A DNA stretch of 36,153 nt, taken from positions 1 through 36,153 of the forward strand of contig MNXJ01000024.1 of NCBI GenBank assembly GCA_001872455.1, in the 5' to 3' direction. The DNA comes from Anaerolineae bacterium CG2_30_57_67. Its GTDB lineage: Bacteria > Chloroflexota > Anaerolineae > Anaerolineales > Villigracilaceae. The position numbers and the translations under genes are program-made. The notes below the pieces were generated by a model, which was not told where the DNA came from, made no database searches, and saw only the letters and a list, made by a program, of their open reading frames with translations. Below are positions 1 to 8,211 of the stretch, piece after piece (position 1 is the stretch's first letter; every line of letters starts with the position of its first letter).

Positions 1-318
1 TCCACGCAAAGCGCAGATTTGCGCCACAGTTGGCTGCCCATTTTGCCAATTTTTTGGACGGGTTCTTATCTGTTCAGTGCCTATCAAACGGCTCTAAAAT
101 TTCAGTTTTCCGGTTTCTGCGGCGCAACCGCGACATATATATCGCGCCACTGGTTCTTGCTGCGTAACATCAGTTAAATGATTTGCCGGTGGAAAGTGCA
201 ATAATGAGCCGTAACTTATTTATTTTTAAGACGACATTAAGTTAGATACCGGCCGAATTGATCAGGCCGATTTGCATTCCAGGAACATCGCAAGTGCCGC
301 ACGCCAACCGGAGGAATC
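1..318. other. Upstream region of the multiheme cytochrome gene
   Basis: No convincing coding region is seen here. An inverted repeat lies at 121-148 (GGCGC and CGCGA arms answered by TCGCG and GCGCC around an AT-rich core of alternating CATATATA). A second short one at about 250-270 has arms CGGCC and GGCCG. Either could be an operator or leader hairpin of the downstream cytochrome gene. I could not pick a clean -35/-10 pair. The ribosome binding site GGAGG is at about 310-314, just before the ATG at 319. Confidence 0.4.
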
Positions 319-3090
319 ATGAAACAAAATCGTTTGGGTTGTTTAACCCCCATGGCCATGATCGCCACTGTCATCACCCTGCTCGCTATCGGCGGCATGG
401 CGTTTGTTAATGGCAGCGACTTCTTCAGCGCCGGGAGTTTGAACGCGCAAGGCAGCGGTGGCACACTGGGGGGCGTCCGTTCACATGCAGAAATTGGCGA
501 TGATTGCGCCAAGTGTCACCCGGCGTTGTGGGAACCCGATACGATGGGGGATCGCTGTGTCGTCTGCCACAAGGATGTTCTCGTCCAGCTGGCTTTTCCC
601 AACAGCCTGCACGGCGCCATTCGCAGTGAAGTTTCTAAAATCAATTGCCGCTCGTGCCATTCTGAACACAAAGGCCCCGATGCGCCGCTGACCGATGCGC
701 ATCTAACCAATTTTCCGCACGACCCGATGGGATTTTCGCTGACTTCACACAAGAAACGCGCCGATGGCGTGCTCTTTGCTTGCGCCGATTGCCATGTGAA
801 CAGTTTTATTGATTTTCAACAGACGCAATGCGCCGCCTGCCATCGTCAGATGGACGCGGTATTTACCACTGCTCACGCCATTGAGTTTGGCGAAAATTGC
901 ATGGCCTGCCACGACGGCGTGGAAACCATTGGCAAGGCTTTCGATCACAGCAAATCTACTTTTGCGCTGGCTGGCAAACATCTGGACGTGCGCTGCGCTG
1001 AATGTCACACCAACGCCCGCAGCCGCGCCGATTTAAAAACCGCCCCGACCGCCTGCGAAAGTTGCCACCAGAAAGATGACGCCCATCAGGGACGTTATGG
1101 TCTGACCTGTGGCAATTGTCACAACCCGGCGGGTTGGCGCGATAATCTCAAGTTTGATCATAATCTTTCCACCTTCAAACTGGAAGGAAAGCATATCGGT
1201 GTGGCCTGCGAAAAATGCCATACCAACCCCGCTCAATTTGCTGGGATCGCGTCTGATTGTGTTTCCTGTCATTCCAAGGATGACGCCCATAACGGACAAT
1301 TTGGGACGACTTGCGCCATTTGCCATAACGTTTCGGATTGGAAAGATGTTCACATTGACCACAGTCTGTTTTCTTTCAAACTGGATGGCACACACGTCAA
1401 TGTTCCCTGTCTTTCCTGCCACGTCAACAACGTTCTAAAGGGTACGCCCACGCAGTGTAACGCTTGCCATGCCCAGGATGATGCCCATCATGGACAGTTT
1501 GGCACAGATTGCGCCAAATGCCACAGCACTGCCGCCTGGAAGCCATCCACGTTTGACCACAACCTGGCCGCTTTCAAACTCGATGGCGCACACGTCAACG
1601 TTGCCTGTCTTTCCTGCCACAAAAACGGCCAGTTCAAAGGCACACCACAAAACTGCTTTGGCTGTCACGCTGGCAATGATGCCCACCATGGACAATTTGG
1701 TACGGACTGCGCCAAGTGTCATACCACTGCCGCCTGGAAGCCCGCCTTTTTCAATCACAACCTGTCGGTCTTCAAACTAACCGGCGCGCATGTCAATGTT
1801 GCCTGCCTTTCCTGCCACAAAAACGGCGTCTTCAAAGGTACACCGCAAAACTGCGTTGGCTGTCACGCCAGCAATGACGCTCACCATGGACAATTTGGCA
1901 CGGACTGCGCCAAGTGTCACACCACTGCTGCCTGGAAGCCCGCCTTTTTTGACCATAACCTGTCGGCTTTCAAACTAACCGGCGCGCACGTCAACGTCTC
2001 GTGTCTTTCCTGCCACAAAAATGGACAGTTCAAAGGCACACCGCAAGATTGCTTCAGCTGTCACGCCGGCAACGACGCCCACCACGGACAATTTGGGACG
2101 GCTTGCGCGCAGTGCCACAATACCGCCGCCTGGAAACCCGCCTCCTTCGACCATAATCTGTCATCCTTCAAATTGACGGGGGCGCACGGTGGTGTTGCCT
2201 GCCTGTCCTGTCACCAAAACGGTAAGTTCAAAGGTACGCCCAGCGATTGTTACAGCTGTCATGCAGGTAAAGATGCTCACCACGGTCAGTTTGGTACCAA
2301 TTGCGCCCAGTGCCACAGCACCAGCGCCTGGAAACCTGCCACTTTTGACCATAACCTGTCTTCCTTCAAGCTAACTGGTGCACACACGAATGTTTCTTGT
2401 AATACCTGCCATTCAAACGGCGTTTTCAAAGGTACACCTTCGCAGTGCGGTGTCTGTCACGCGGCAGATGACGCCCACGGTGGCCGTTTCGGCGCCTTCT
2501 GCGGGCAATGCCATACCACCTCTGGCTGGAAACCCGCTACCTTTGACCATAACCTGGCTTCCTTCAAACTGACCGGCGCGCACGCCGGTGCGGCTTGCTC
2601 CTCCTGCCATAAAAACGGTCAGTTCAAAGGCACGCCCTCTGACTGTTACAGCTGTCATGGCGGTCAGGACGCGCACAACGGAAAATTTGGCGCCAACTGC
2701 TCACAGTGCCATAGCACCAGCGCCTGGAAACCCGCCTCGTTCAACCATAACTTATCTGGCTTCCCATTGGCCGGGCGACACGCCAACGTGGCTTGTTCCT
2801 CCTGTCACCCTGGCGGTCGCTACGCTGGCACGCCATCCGCTTGCGCGGCCTGCCACGGCGAACCCGCTTTCCATTCGGGCATGTTCAGCAGTAATTGCGA
2901 CCAGTGCCACAGCGCTAATAACTGGAATGGTTCCTACAACGGTTCACATCCCAGTATATCCAACGACGAGGGCGGCTCTGGCGTCAATCACGGCGGGCAG
3001 GGCTGTCGTTCCTGTCACACCAGCAGTCTGCATGATGCCACTTGTACTGCTTGTCATGACGGCAATGGTGATGACGGCGGGGATGATTAG
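319..3090 (+). CDS. Giant multiheme c-type cytochrome with 38 CXXCH motifs
   Basis: The 923-residue product has one N-terminal hydrophobic segment (about residues 12-30, following MKQNR), which is either an uncleaved anchor or a Sec signal, so the protein should lie outside the cytoplasmic membrane. I count 38 CXXCH haem-binding motifs, about one per 24 residues: six in the N-terminal part, thirty in ten tandem three-haem units, and two near the C-terminus. Each unit also carries the histidines of DHNL, GAH and DAHHG, enough to supply distal ligands for bis-His haems. The tail is acidic and glycine-rich. Such proteins usually act as electron conduits between membrane dehydrogenases or quinol oxidases and external acceptors; the partner is not visible here. 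The start is fixed by GGAGG five bases upstream. It appears monocistronic, ended by a strong hairpin. The family is clear; the exact electron acceptor is unknown. Confidence 0.93.
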   Translation: MKQNRLGCLTPMAMIATVITLLAIGGMAFVNGSDFFSAGSLNAQGSGGTLGGVRSHAEIGDDCAKCHPALWEPDTMGDRCVVCHKDVLVQLAFPNSLHGAIRSEVSKINCRSCHSEHKGPDAPLTDAHLTNFPHDPMGFSLTSHKKRADGVLFACADCHVNSFIDFQQTQCAACHRQMDAVFTTAHAIEFGENCMACHDGVETIGKAFDHSKSTFALAGKHLDVRCAECHTNARSRADLKTAPTACESCHQKDDAHQGRYGLTCGNCHNPAGWRDNLKFDHNLSTFKLEGKHIGVACEKCHTNPAQFAGIASDCVSCHSKDDAHNGQFGTTCAICHNVSDWKDVHIDHSLFSFKLDGTHVNVPCLSCHVNNVLKGTPTQCNACHAQDDAHHGQFGTDCAKCHSTAAWKPSTFDHNLAAFKLDGAHVNVACLSCHKNGQFKGTPQNCFGCHAGNDAHHGQFGTDCAKCHTTAAWKPAFFNHNLSVFKLTGAHVNVACLSCHKNGVFKGTPQNCVGCHASNDAHHGQFGTDCAKCHTTAAWKPAFFDHNLSAFKLTGAHVNVSCLSCHKNGQFKGTPQDCFSCHAGNDAHHGQFGTACAQCHNTAAWKPASFDHNLSSFKLTGAHGGVACLSCHQNGKFKGTPSDCYSCHAGKDAHHGQFGTNCAQCHSTSAWKPATFDHNLSSFKLTGAHTNVSCNTCHSNGVFKGTPSQCGVCHAADDAHGGRFGAFCGQCHTTSGWKPATFDHNLASFKLTGAHAGAACSSCHKNGQFKGTPSDCYSCHGGQDAHNGKFGANCSQCHSTSAWKPASFNHNLSGFPLAGRHANVACSSCHPGGRYAGTPSACAACHGEPAFHSGMFSSNCDQCHSANNWNGSYNGSHPSISNDEGGSGVNHGGQGCRSCHTSSLHDATCTACHDGNGDDGGDD
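940..2934 (+). repeat. Ten tandem three-haem units inside the cytochrome gene
   Basis: Unit starts (the F/I-D-H or F-N-H codon) fall at 940, 1153, 1354, 1552, 1750, 1948, 2146, 2344, 2542 and 2740. From 1354 onward the spacing is exactly 198 bp (66 residues); the first two are 213 and 201 bp. Each unit reads roughly DHNL, FKLTGAH, CLSCH, FKGTP, CxxCH, DAHHGQFGT, CAxCH, AAWKP. Units starting at 1552, 1750 and 1948 are very alike at DNA level, suggesting recent duplication, while the outer units have diverged. Confidence 0.92.
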
Positions 3091-3132
3091 ACGCTGAACA
3101 GGAAAACGGGATTTATTCTGCTCGTGAATAAC

Positions 3133-3168
3133 AAAAATACTGGCCGCCTTTTGGCGGCCAGTATTTTT
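3133..3168. terminator. Bidirectional intrinsic terminator
   Basis: A perfect 16-bp inverted repeat (arms 3133-3148 and 3153-3168) closes a TTTT loop. It begins with AAAAA and ends with TTTTT, so it works in both directions. It sits between the cytochrome gene (plus) and the converging aspartate ammonia-lyase gene (minus) and probably ends both transcripts. Confidence 0.9.
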
Positions 3169-3255
3169 GTTAGCCGATGACTTTACTGCAAAAACCTATT
3201 AACTGCAGGTACGCGCGCGGTAAGATTTTCCTTTTGCAGGCATTCCTGATGTTGC

Positions 3256-4659
3256 CTACCCGCGTGAACGCGTCAGCGTCTCGGGGCGCAGAATTTCATT
3301 CAGCTGTTCGCGCGTCAGCAGTCCGCGGGCGAGCGCCACTTCGGCCACGCCTTTGCCAGTTTCGTGGGCTTCCTTCGCCACCGCCGTGGCGTTTTCGTAG
3401 CCGATGTATGGATTGAGCGCTGTCACCAGCCCCACCGAATTTTCCACCGTTTGCAGCAGGCGCTCGCGGTTGGCGGTGATGCCGCGCACACATTTTTCGG
3501 CCAGCGTCAGGCAGGCCTGGCGCAGATAGATGGCGCTGTTGAACAGGTTGTGGGCGATAATCGGCTCGAAGGCGTTCAACTGCAACTGACCGCCCTCCGC
3601 CGCAAAAGAAACCGTCACGTCGTTGCCAATCACCTCAAAGGCAATCTGATTGACCACTTCGGGGATGACCGGGTTGACCTTGCCCGGCATGATGCTCGAC
3701 CCGGCCTGCACTGGCGGCAGGTTGATTTCGGCAAACCCGGCGCGCGGCCCGGACGAGAGCAGGCGCAAATCATTGCTCACTTTGGAGAGTTTGACCGCCA
3801 CCCGTTTGAGCACGCCCGAAACCTGAACGAACGCCCCGGCATCTTGCGTGGCCTCGACCAGGTTGGCGGCAGTGACGTAGGCCACGCCGGTAATTTCGCT
3901 CAGATAGTTGCAGGCCAGCGCCGCATACCCGGCAGGCGCGTTGATGCCGGTGCCGATGGCCGTCGCCCCCAGATTAATTTCCTGAATCAGCAATTCGGCC
4001 TCGCGCAGGCGCTGTTGGTCTTCGGCCAGCATCACCGCATAGGTGCTGAATTCCTGGCCGAGGGTCATCGGCACGGCTTCCTGCATTTGCGTGCGGCCCA
4101 TTTTCAGTACGTCCGCAAATTCATGTGACTTGGCTTCAAAATCGCGCCGCAAAACTTCCATCGCCTCCACCAAATGCGTCAGTTCGGCGCGCAGCGCCAC
4201 CTTCACCGAGGTCGGGTAGACATCGTTGGTGCTCTGGCTCAGGTTGACATGCTCCAGCGGGTGAATCTCTTTGTAATCGCCAAAAGCCAGCCCCAAAATT
4301 TGCAGCGCGCGATTGGCAATCACCTCGTTGGCGTTCATGTTGGTCGAAGTGCCCGCCCCGCCCTGAATCACATCCACCACAAACTGGTCGTGATATTTTC
4401 CGGCGCGGATTTCGCGGCAGGCCTGCACAATTGCGCCGGTTTTGCGGTCATCCAACAGGCCCAGTTGATTATTCGCCAGCGCGCAGGCTTCCTTGACGCT
4501 CGCCAGCGCTTCCACCAGGCGCGGATAGGCGCTGATGGGTGTTCCCGTAATCGGGAAGTTTTCGAGCGCGCGCAGGGTGTGGATGCCGTAATAGGCCGCC
4601 GCCGTCACCTGGCGCTCTCCCAACAAATCATGTTCCGTGCGAAAAGATGAGGTAGTCAT
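3256..4659 (-). CDS. aspA: Aspartate ammonia-lyase
   Basis: This 467-residue cytoplasmic enzyme of the fumarase/aspartase superfamily deaminates L-aspartate to fumarate and ammonia. The N-terminus carries the aspartase-like pattern EHDLLGERQV then YYGIHTLRALENF. The middle has QGGAGTSTNMNANEV and HVNLSQSTNDVYPTS (substrate-binding regions). The superfamily signature GSSIMPGKVNP at about residue 320 is followed by VIPEVVNQIAFEVIGND, close to known aspartases and supporting aspartase over class II fumarase. Length is normal for the family. The gene is transcribed alone, divergent from the thioesterase gene. A TAAAAT -10 box lies only six bases from the ATG, so the mRNA may be leaderless. Fumarase activity cannot be excluded from sequence alone. 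Confidence 0.9.
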   Translation of the reverse strand: MTTSSFRTEHDLLGERQVTAAAYYGIHTLRALENFPITGTPISAYPRLVEALASVKEACALANNQLGLLDDRKTGAIVQACREIRAGKYHDQFVVDVIQGGAGTSTNMNANEVIANRALQILGLAFGDYKEIHPLEHVNLSQSTNDVYPTSVKVALRAELTHLVEAMEVLRRDFEAKSHEFADVLKMGRTQMQEAVPMTLGQEFSTYAVMLAEDQQRLREAELLIQEINLGATAIGTGINAPAGYAALACNYLSEITGVAYVTAANLVEATQDAGAFVQVSGVLKRVAVKLSKVSNDLRLLSSGPRAGFAEINLPPVQAGSSIMPGKVNPVIPEVVNQIAFEVIGNDVTVSFAAEGGQLQLNAFEPIIAHNLFNSAIYLRQACLTLAEKCVRGITANRERLLQTVENSVGLVTALNPYIGYENATAVAKEAHETGKGVAEVALARGLLTREQLNEILRPETLTRSRG

Positions 4660-4665
4660 GCTGCA

Positions 4666-4671
4666 ATTTTA
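4666..4671 (-). promoter_or_regulatory. -10 box of aspA, leaderless arrangement
   Basis: On the minus strand TAAAAT is followed by six bases and then the aspA ATG (4659-4657). No ribosome binding site fits between them, so transcription would start at or next to the A of the start codon. No good -35 was found. Confidence 0.45.
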
Positions 4672-4683
4672 CTCACATTTTTC

Positions 4684-4692
4684 TGCTATACT
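4684..4692 (+). promoter_or_regulatory. Extended -10 promoter of the thioesterase gene
   Basis: TGCTATACT is an extended -10 element (TG at 4684-4685, TATACT at 4687-4692). Transcription should start near 4699, giving a short leader with GGAG at 4704-4707 before the ATG at 4714. It overlaps the divergent aspA promoter region. Confidence 0.5.
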
Positions 4693-4713
4693 GCTTTCAA
4701 AAAGGAGAAAACC

Positions 4714-5181
4714 ATGCCCCAAAAAGCCTTTCAGGACTACTACCCCGAAAATGTCGCCCACTGTTACGGCTGTGGCCGCCTGAACGAACACGGCTATCAG
4801 ATTAAAACCTACTGGGAAGGCGAAGAAAGCGTCACGCGCTTTGCGCCGCGCCCCGAACACACCGCCATTCCCGGCTTTGTCTACGGCGGATTGCTGGCCT
4901 CGCTGGTGGATTGCCACAGCACCGGCACCGCCGCCGCCGCCATGTACCGCGCCGAAGGCCGCGCAATGGACAGCCTGCCTGCTTTCCGCTTCGTCACCGC
5001 CTCGCTGCACGTTGATTTTCTCAAACCGACCCCGCTGCAGGGCGAGCTGGAACTGCGTGGGCGCGTCAAAGAAATCAAGGGGCGCAAAGTCATCATCGAA
5101 ACCACGCTCTACGCCGCCGGCATCGCCACCGTGCGCGGCGAAACCGTCTGCGTACAAATGCCAGAAAACTTCATTCCCTGA
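4714..5181 (+). CDS. PaaI-type hotdog-fold thioesterase
   Basis: The 155-residue protein matches the single-domain 4HBT hotdog family. It starts with the CYGCGRLNEHG segment common in this branch. The hotdog helix reads PGFVYGGLLASLVDCHSTG, and strand-rich segments follow (FRFVTASLHVDFLKPTP, then GRVKEIKGRKVIIETTLY). Enzymes of this family hydrolyse acyl-CoA thioesters, often aryl or short-chain, in the cytoplasm. The CxxC near the N-terminus is typical of the branch and is not necessarily catalytic. An AAGGAG site lies seven bases before the ATG. The next gene begins three bases after the stop codon, so the two are co-transcribed. The substrate is unknown. Confidence 0.8.
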   Translation: MPQKAFQDYYPENVAHCYGCGRLNEHGYQIKTYWEGEESVTRFAPRPEHTAIPGFVYGGLLASLVDCHSTGTAAAAMYRAEGRAMDSLPAFRFVTASLHVDFLKPTPLQGELELRGRVKEIKGRKVIIETTLYAAGIATVRGETVCVQMPENFIP

Positions 5182-5184
5182 ACC

Positions 5185-6042
5185 ATGTCCACGCTCAACC
5201 CCGCCGCCCTGGCCGCCTTCCGCGCCCAAACCTATCGCCTGACCGCCCCGCTCACCTCGCCGGAACAGGCCGCCGCCTGGATTCAGGAACGCCGCTTCGC
5301 CTATTTCTGGCCGATTAAGGATGTTCCGCTCCCAAGCCTGTGGGCGGCTGTGGCCGGCGACCGCCCGGTGGCCGACGCGCATGACGACCCTGGACACATC
5401 ACCTGGGGCTGGAAGGATGCCGCGCTGGGAAAACATCAGTGGTACTACGCCAAAATTCTGCGCCACAAAGCCACCCTGATTGCCCCCGATTTCGCCCCCG
5501 CTTTTTATGCGCTCTCCGAAAATTACGACGACCCGCAGGAAGATTACCTGCTCGCTTACCGCGCCGGGCGGCTAACGCTGGCCGCCAAACAAATTTATGA
5601 AGCCCTGCTGGAAGATGGCGCTCTCAACACGCCCGAACTGCGCCGCAAAGCGCATTTGGCGGGCAAAAGCAGTGACGCAGAATTTGCCCGCGCGCTGGAA
5701 ATGCTGCAGGCCGATTTCAAAATCCTGCCAGTCGGCGTGGCGGATGTCGGCGGCTGGCATTATGCTTTCGTCTACGACCTGACGGCGCGTCACTGGCCGG
5801 ACCTGGCGCAGCAGGCTCAGGCGTTGAGCGAGGCCGAGGCGCGCGCCCGCCTGCTGGAAGCCTACTTCGCCGGGGTGGGCGCGGCGCAGTTGCGCGACAT
5901 TCAGCGCCTGTTTGGCTGGGGCGCGGCAGTGACCAATCGGGCGGTGGAACGCCTGCTCACCAGCGGACAGGTTTCCGCCGGGTGGTTACTCGCCGGTCAA
6001 CCCGGTGAATGGCTGACGCTTGCGGCGCTGGAATCCGCCTGA
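5185..6042 (+). CDS. Winged-helix protein, possibly AlkZ/YcaQ-related
   Basis: This 285-residue soluble protein has no membrane segments. The N-terminal half carries AYFWPIKDVPLPSLWAA and HDDPGHITWGWKD. The central part (ALLEDGALNTPELRR, then FARALEMLQADFKILPVG) resembles a winged-helix unit, and the C-terminal half has RDIQRLFGWG and a second helix-turn-helix-like stretch. The pattern recalls AlkZ/YcaQ-related winged-helix proteins that act on damaged or crosslinked DNA. I do not see the catalytic QxQ of true AlkZ, so glycosylase activity is doubtful and the protein may be a non-enzymatic relative. It follows the thioesterase gene by three bases with no separate ribosome binding site, implying translational coupling. 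Assignment is by recollection of family pattern only. Confidence 0.5.
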   Translation: MSTLNPAALAAFRAQTYRLTAPLTSPEQAAAWIQERRFAYFWPIKDVPLPSLWAAVAGDRPVADAHDDPGHITWGWKDAALGKHQWYYAKILRHKATLIAPDFAPAFYALSENYDDPQEDYLLAYRAGRLTLAAKQIYEALLEDGALNTPELRRKAHLAGKSSDAEFARALEMLQADFKILPVGVADVGGWHYAFVYDLTARHWPDLAQQAQALSEAEARARLLEAYFAGVGAAQLRDIQRLFGWGAAVTNRAVERLLTSGQVSAGWLLAGQPGEWLTLAALESA

Positions 6043-6116
6043 GCCGCCAGTAACTTTTTTCCGCGCCCGGCGTAAAGAAAGCGCACACCTTCCACATGCT
6101 TAAAAGTTTCTTGATA

Positions 6117-6158
6117 ATATCAATTCAATATTGACTTTTTGAATTTTCAGCATATAAT
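6117..6158 (+). promoter_or_regulatory. Sigma-70-type promoter with overlapping palindrome
   Basis: TTGACT (6131-6136), a 16-bp spacer and TATAAT (6153-6158) form a strong promoter for the membrane-protein cluster. The perfect palindrome TCAATATTGA (6125-6134) overlaps the -35 box, and the longer ATATCAATTCAATATTG (6117-6133) resembles a site before the MFS gene at 28.4 kb. This suggests an operator. A GGAG site precedes the ATG at 6199. Confidence 0.7.
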
Positions 6159-6198
6159 TTCTCAAGAATAAAGAAGTTAAATTAAAAAGGAGACTATT

Positions 6199-6702
6199 AT
6201 GAAGAACCGTGGACAGTTGGCGCTTGGGCTGATTTTGATTTTGCTCGGCGCGTTTTACCTCGCGCAAATGCAATACCCGCAGTTGAAAAATTTACTGGGG
6301 CCGTTCCTCACCTACCCGCTGAATGTGGTGGCGGCGGGCGGCGCGGTGCTGGTCATCGGCCTGCTGACGGGCGCTTCGGGCCTGGCCGTCCCGGCGGCAA
6401 TTGTGGCCGGCATTGGCGGCATTTTGTATTATCAGGAAGCCTATCACGACCCGATGACCTGGGCCTACATGTGGACACTCATCCCTGGCTTTGCGGGCGT
6501 GGGCGCCATTCTGGAAGGCCTGCTGACGCGCAACACGGCGCGGGCGCGCGGCGGCCTGGATTCCATCGTCACCAGCGCCATTCTGTTCGTTATTTTTGCC
6601 GCAATTTTCGGCAAGCTGACCCTGTTTGGCCCGTACGGCCCCGCCATTTTGCTGATTTTGGCCGGGTTGTGGCTGGCTGGCCGCGCCTTTTGGCGCAGAT
6701 AG
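6199..6702 (+). CDS. Small multi-pass membrane protein (LiaF-like transmembrane domain)
   Basis: The 167-residue protein is almost entirely hydrophobic, with about five membrane segments: near residues 7-25, 43-58, 62-76, 90-110 and 125-162. It starts with the MKNRGQLALGLILILLGAFY pattern often seen in the transmembrane half of LiaF/DUF5668-type proteins. No catalytic motif is visible. An AAAGGAG site precedes the ATG, and the next gene starts eight bases after the stop. It heads a three-gene set of related membrane proteins (paralogous starts of the form GLxLxxLGxLFL), likely an envelope-stress or membrane-sensing cluster. Function is unknown. Confidence 0.7.
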   Translation: MKNRGQLALGLILILLGAFYLAQMQYPQLKNLLGPFLTYPLNVVAAGGAVLVIGLLTGASGLAVPAAIVAGIGGILYYQEAYHDPMTWAYMWTLIPGFAGVGAILEGLLTRNTARARGGLDSIVTSAILFVIFAAIFGKLTLFGPYGPAILLILAGLWLAGRAFWRR

Positions 6703-6710
6703 GAGTCTCC

Positions 6711-7505
6711 ATGAAAAGCGGGAACCTGTTTTGGGGATTGGCGCTGATGGCGCTGGGCGGGTTGTTTTTTCTGCAGGCGCGCGGCCTGATTGCGATGGCC
6801 GATATTTGGGGTTATTTTGCGCCGCTGCTGCTCATTTTGGGTGGCCTGTGGGTGCTGACCGGCGCGCTGCGCATGCAAGTTTCGCTGGATAAAGCACCCT
6901 CCTTCAGCGTAGCGCTGGAAAACGCGCAAAAACTGTTTTTTGAGTTCAACACCGGCATGGGCCAGGCCTCGTTTGGCGGCGGTGCGCCGCCAGAAGTGGC
7001 CGTGCGCGGCGCCTCGGGCGCAGGCATGAATGTCCGCTCCCAACGGGAAGGCGACATGCTCAAAGTGGACGTGGACGCCGGGCCGTCGGTTTTGCCCTTG
7101 CTCGGACCGGATGGTGGCGGCTGGCGCTTTGAATTGAGCGAATCGGCGCTGGTTAGCCTGGAGATTGACGCCGGCGCTGCCAGCCTGGATTTTGACCTGC
7201 GCCCCCTACGCCTTTCCTCGCTAAAAGTGGAATGCGGCGCGAGCAGTATTCACATGACCCTGCCGGAACGCCCGGAAAACACGCGCATTGATTTTGAAAT
7301 GGGCGCGGCCTCGCTCGACGTGACCGTGCCGCAAGGCGTGGCGCTGCGGCTGAAGGTGGAGGGCGGCGCCAATGCGCTGACGGTGGACGAAAGCCGCTTC
7401 CCGGCCATGCCAGACGGCGCCTACCAATCCACCGATTTCGACGCCGCGCCCTACAAAGTGGAAATGTCGCTGGAAGGCGGCGCCAATTCCATTCAGGTTC
7501 ACTAA
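6711..7505 (+). CDS. LiaF-type membrane protein with toast-rack adhesin-like domain
   Basis: From the ATG at 6711 (AGGAG five bases upstream) the product has 264 residues. An open frame extends upstream into the previous gene, but only this start has a ribosome binding site. Residues 1-55 hold two membrane segments (LFWGLALMALGGLFFL and WGYFAPLLLILGGLWVL). The rest is a repetitive beta-rich region with recurring glycine-alanine-serine turns: DAGAASLDFDL, ECGASSIHMTL, EMGAASLDVTV, EGGANALTV, EGGANSIQV. That periodicity is typical of toast-rack (DUF4097/LiaF C-terminal) right-handed beta structures. Related LiaF proteins inhibit LiaRS-type two-component systems; no such system is in the window, so that role is inference. 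Confidence 0.75.
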   Translation: MKSGNLFWGLALMALGGLFFLQARGLIAMADIWGYFAPLLLILGGLWVLTGALRMQVSLDKAPSFSVALENAQKLFFEFNTGMGQASFGGGAPPEVAVRGASGAGMNVRSQREGDMLKVDVDAGPSVLPLLGPDGGGWRFELSESALVSLEIDAGAASLDFDLRPLRLSSLKVECGASSIHMTLPERPENTRIDFEMGAASLDVTVPQGVALRLKVEGGANALTVDESRFPAMPDGAYQSTDFDAAPYKVEMSLEGGANSIQVH

Positions 7506-7519
7506 CCCTGGAGTTTGCC

Positions 7520-8161
7520 ATGTTGAAAAAAATCAATTTTCGCGCCTTGGTGGGCGGCGGCATGATGGTTCTCGGCCTGCTGATACTGTTGGAAAAAGCG
7601 GGAATTCTCCCTTTCCGCGCGGGGATGCTCTTTTGGGGCGCCATCCTGCTGGCAGGCGGCGCGGCGTTCCTTGGCTTTTTTCTGCAGGAGACGCGCGCCA
7701 ACTGGTGGGCGATTCTGCCGGCTTTTGCGCTGCTCGGCATGTCGGCAGACGCCCTGCTGCCAGAGCGCTGGCAAGCCTGGAGCGGCGCTTTCTTCCTGGG
7801 CGGGTTGGGAATGGCGTTTCTGGGCGTCTATCTTACCGACCGCTCGCGCTGGTGGGGGCTCATCCCCGGCGGCATTTTGCTGACTCTGGCGGTTGTCTCT
7901 GGGCTGGATGAAACCTGGCAAGGCGCCGAAACTGGCGGGGCACTCTTTCTGGGCTTGGGGCTGACCTTTTTTCTGGTAGCGATTCTACCCAACCCGATCA
8001 CCGATACGCGCTGGGCCTACATCCCCGGCACGATTTTGCTGGTGATTGGTGCAACGCTGGGTTATACTCAGTCACATGGTCTGGCGATGTACCTGTGGCC
8101 TGTCGCACTGATTCTGGTTGGGCTGGGGCTGGTGACGGCCTTTTTCTTCCGGCATGAGTAG
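7520..8161 (+). CDS. Multi-pass membrane protein of the LiaF-like cluster
   Basis: The 213-residue protein has about six to seven hydrophobic helices, starting GGGMMVLGLLILLEKAGILP and ending with ILVGLGLVTAFFF before a short HE tail. It resembles the transmembrane part of the two preceding proteins but lacks a toast-rack domain. TGGAG lies upstream of the ATG, fourteen bases behind the previous stop, so it belongs to the same transcript. The function is not recognisable beyond membrane localisation. Confidence 0.65.
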   Translation: MLKKINFRALVGGGMMVLGLLILLEKAGILPFRAGMLFWGAILLAGGAAFLGFFLQETRANWWAILPAFALLGMSADALLPERWQAWSGAFFLGGLGMAFLGVYLTDRSRWWGLIPGGILLTLAVVSGLDETWQGAETGGALFLGLGLTFFLVAILPNPITDTRWAYIPGTILLVIGATLGYTQSHGLAMYLWPVALILVGLGLVTAFFFRHE

Positions 8162-8211
8162 ACAGTTGTCTGGTGTTTCCAGCCGTCATTCTTTTCTTCA
8201 CGGAGATTCTT

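Noticed and set aside
940-2934. CRISPR-like regular spacing of repeats
   Set aside because: The 198-bp periodicity is coding, continues in one frame and explains itself as haem-binding protein modules.
3364-4128. 254-codon plus-strand frame
   Set aside because: It is the antisense shadow of aspA; composition is histidine/glycine/arginine-rich without domains.
7153-7740. 195-codon minus-strand frame
   Set aside because: It is antisense to two membrane-protein genes with ribosome binding sites, and its own product has no recognisable features.
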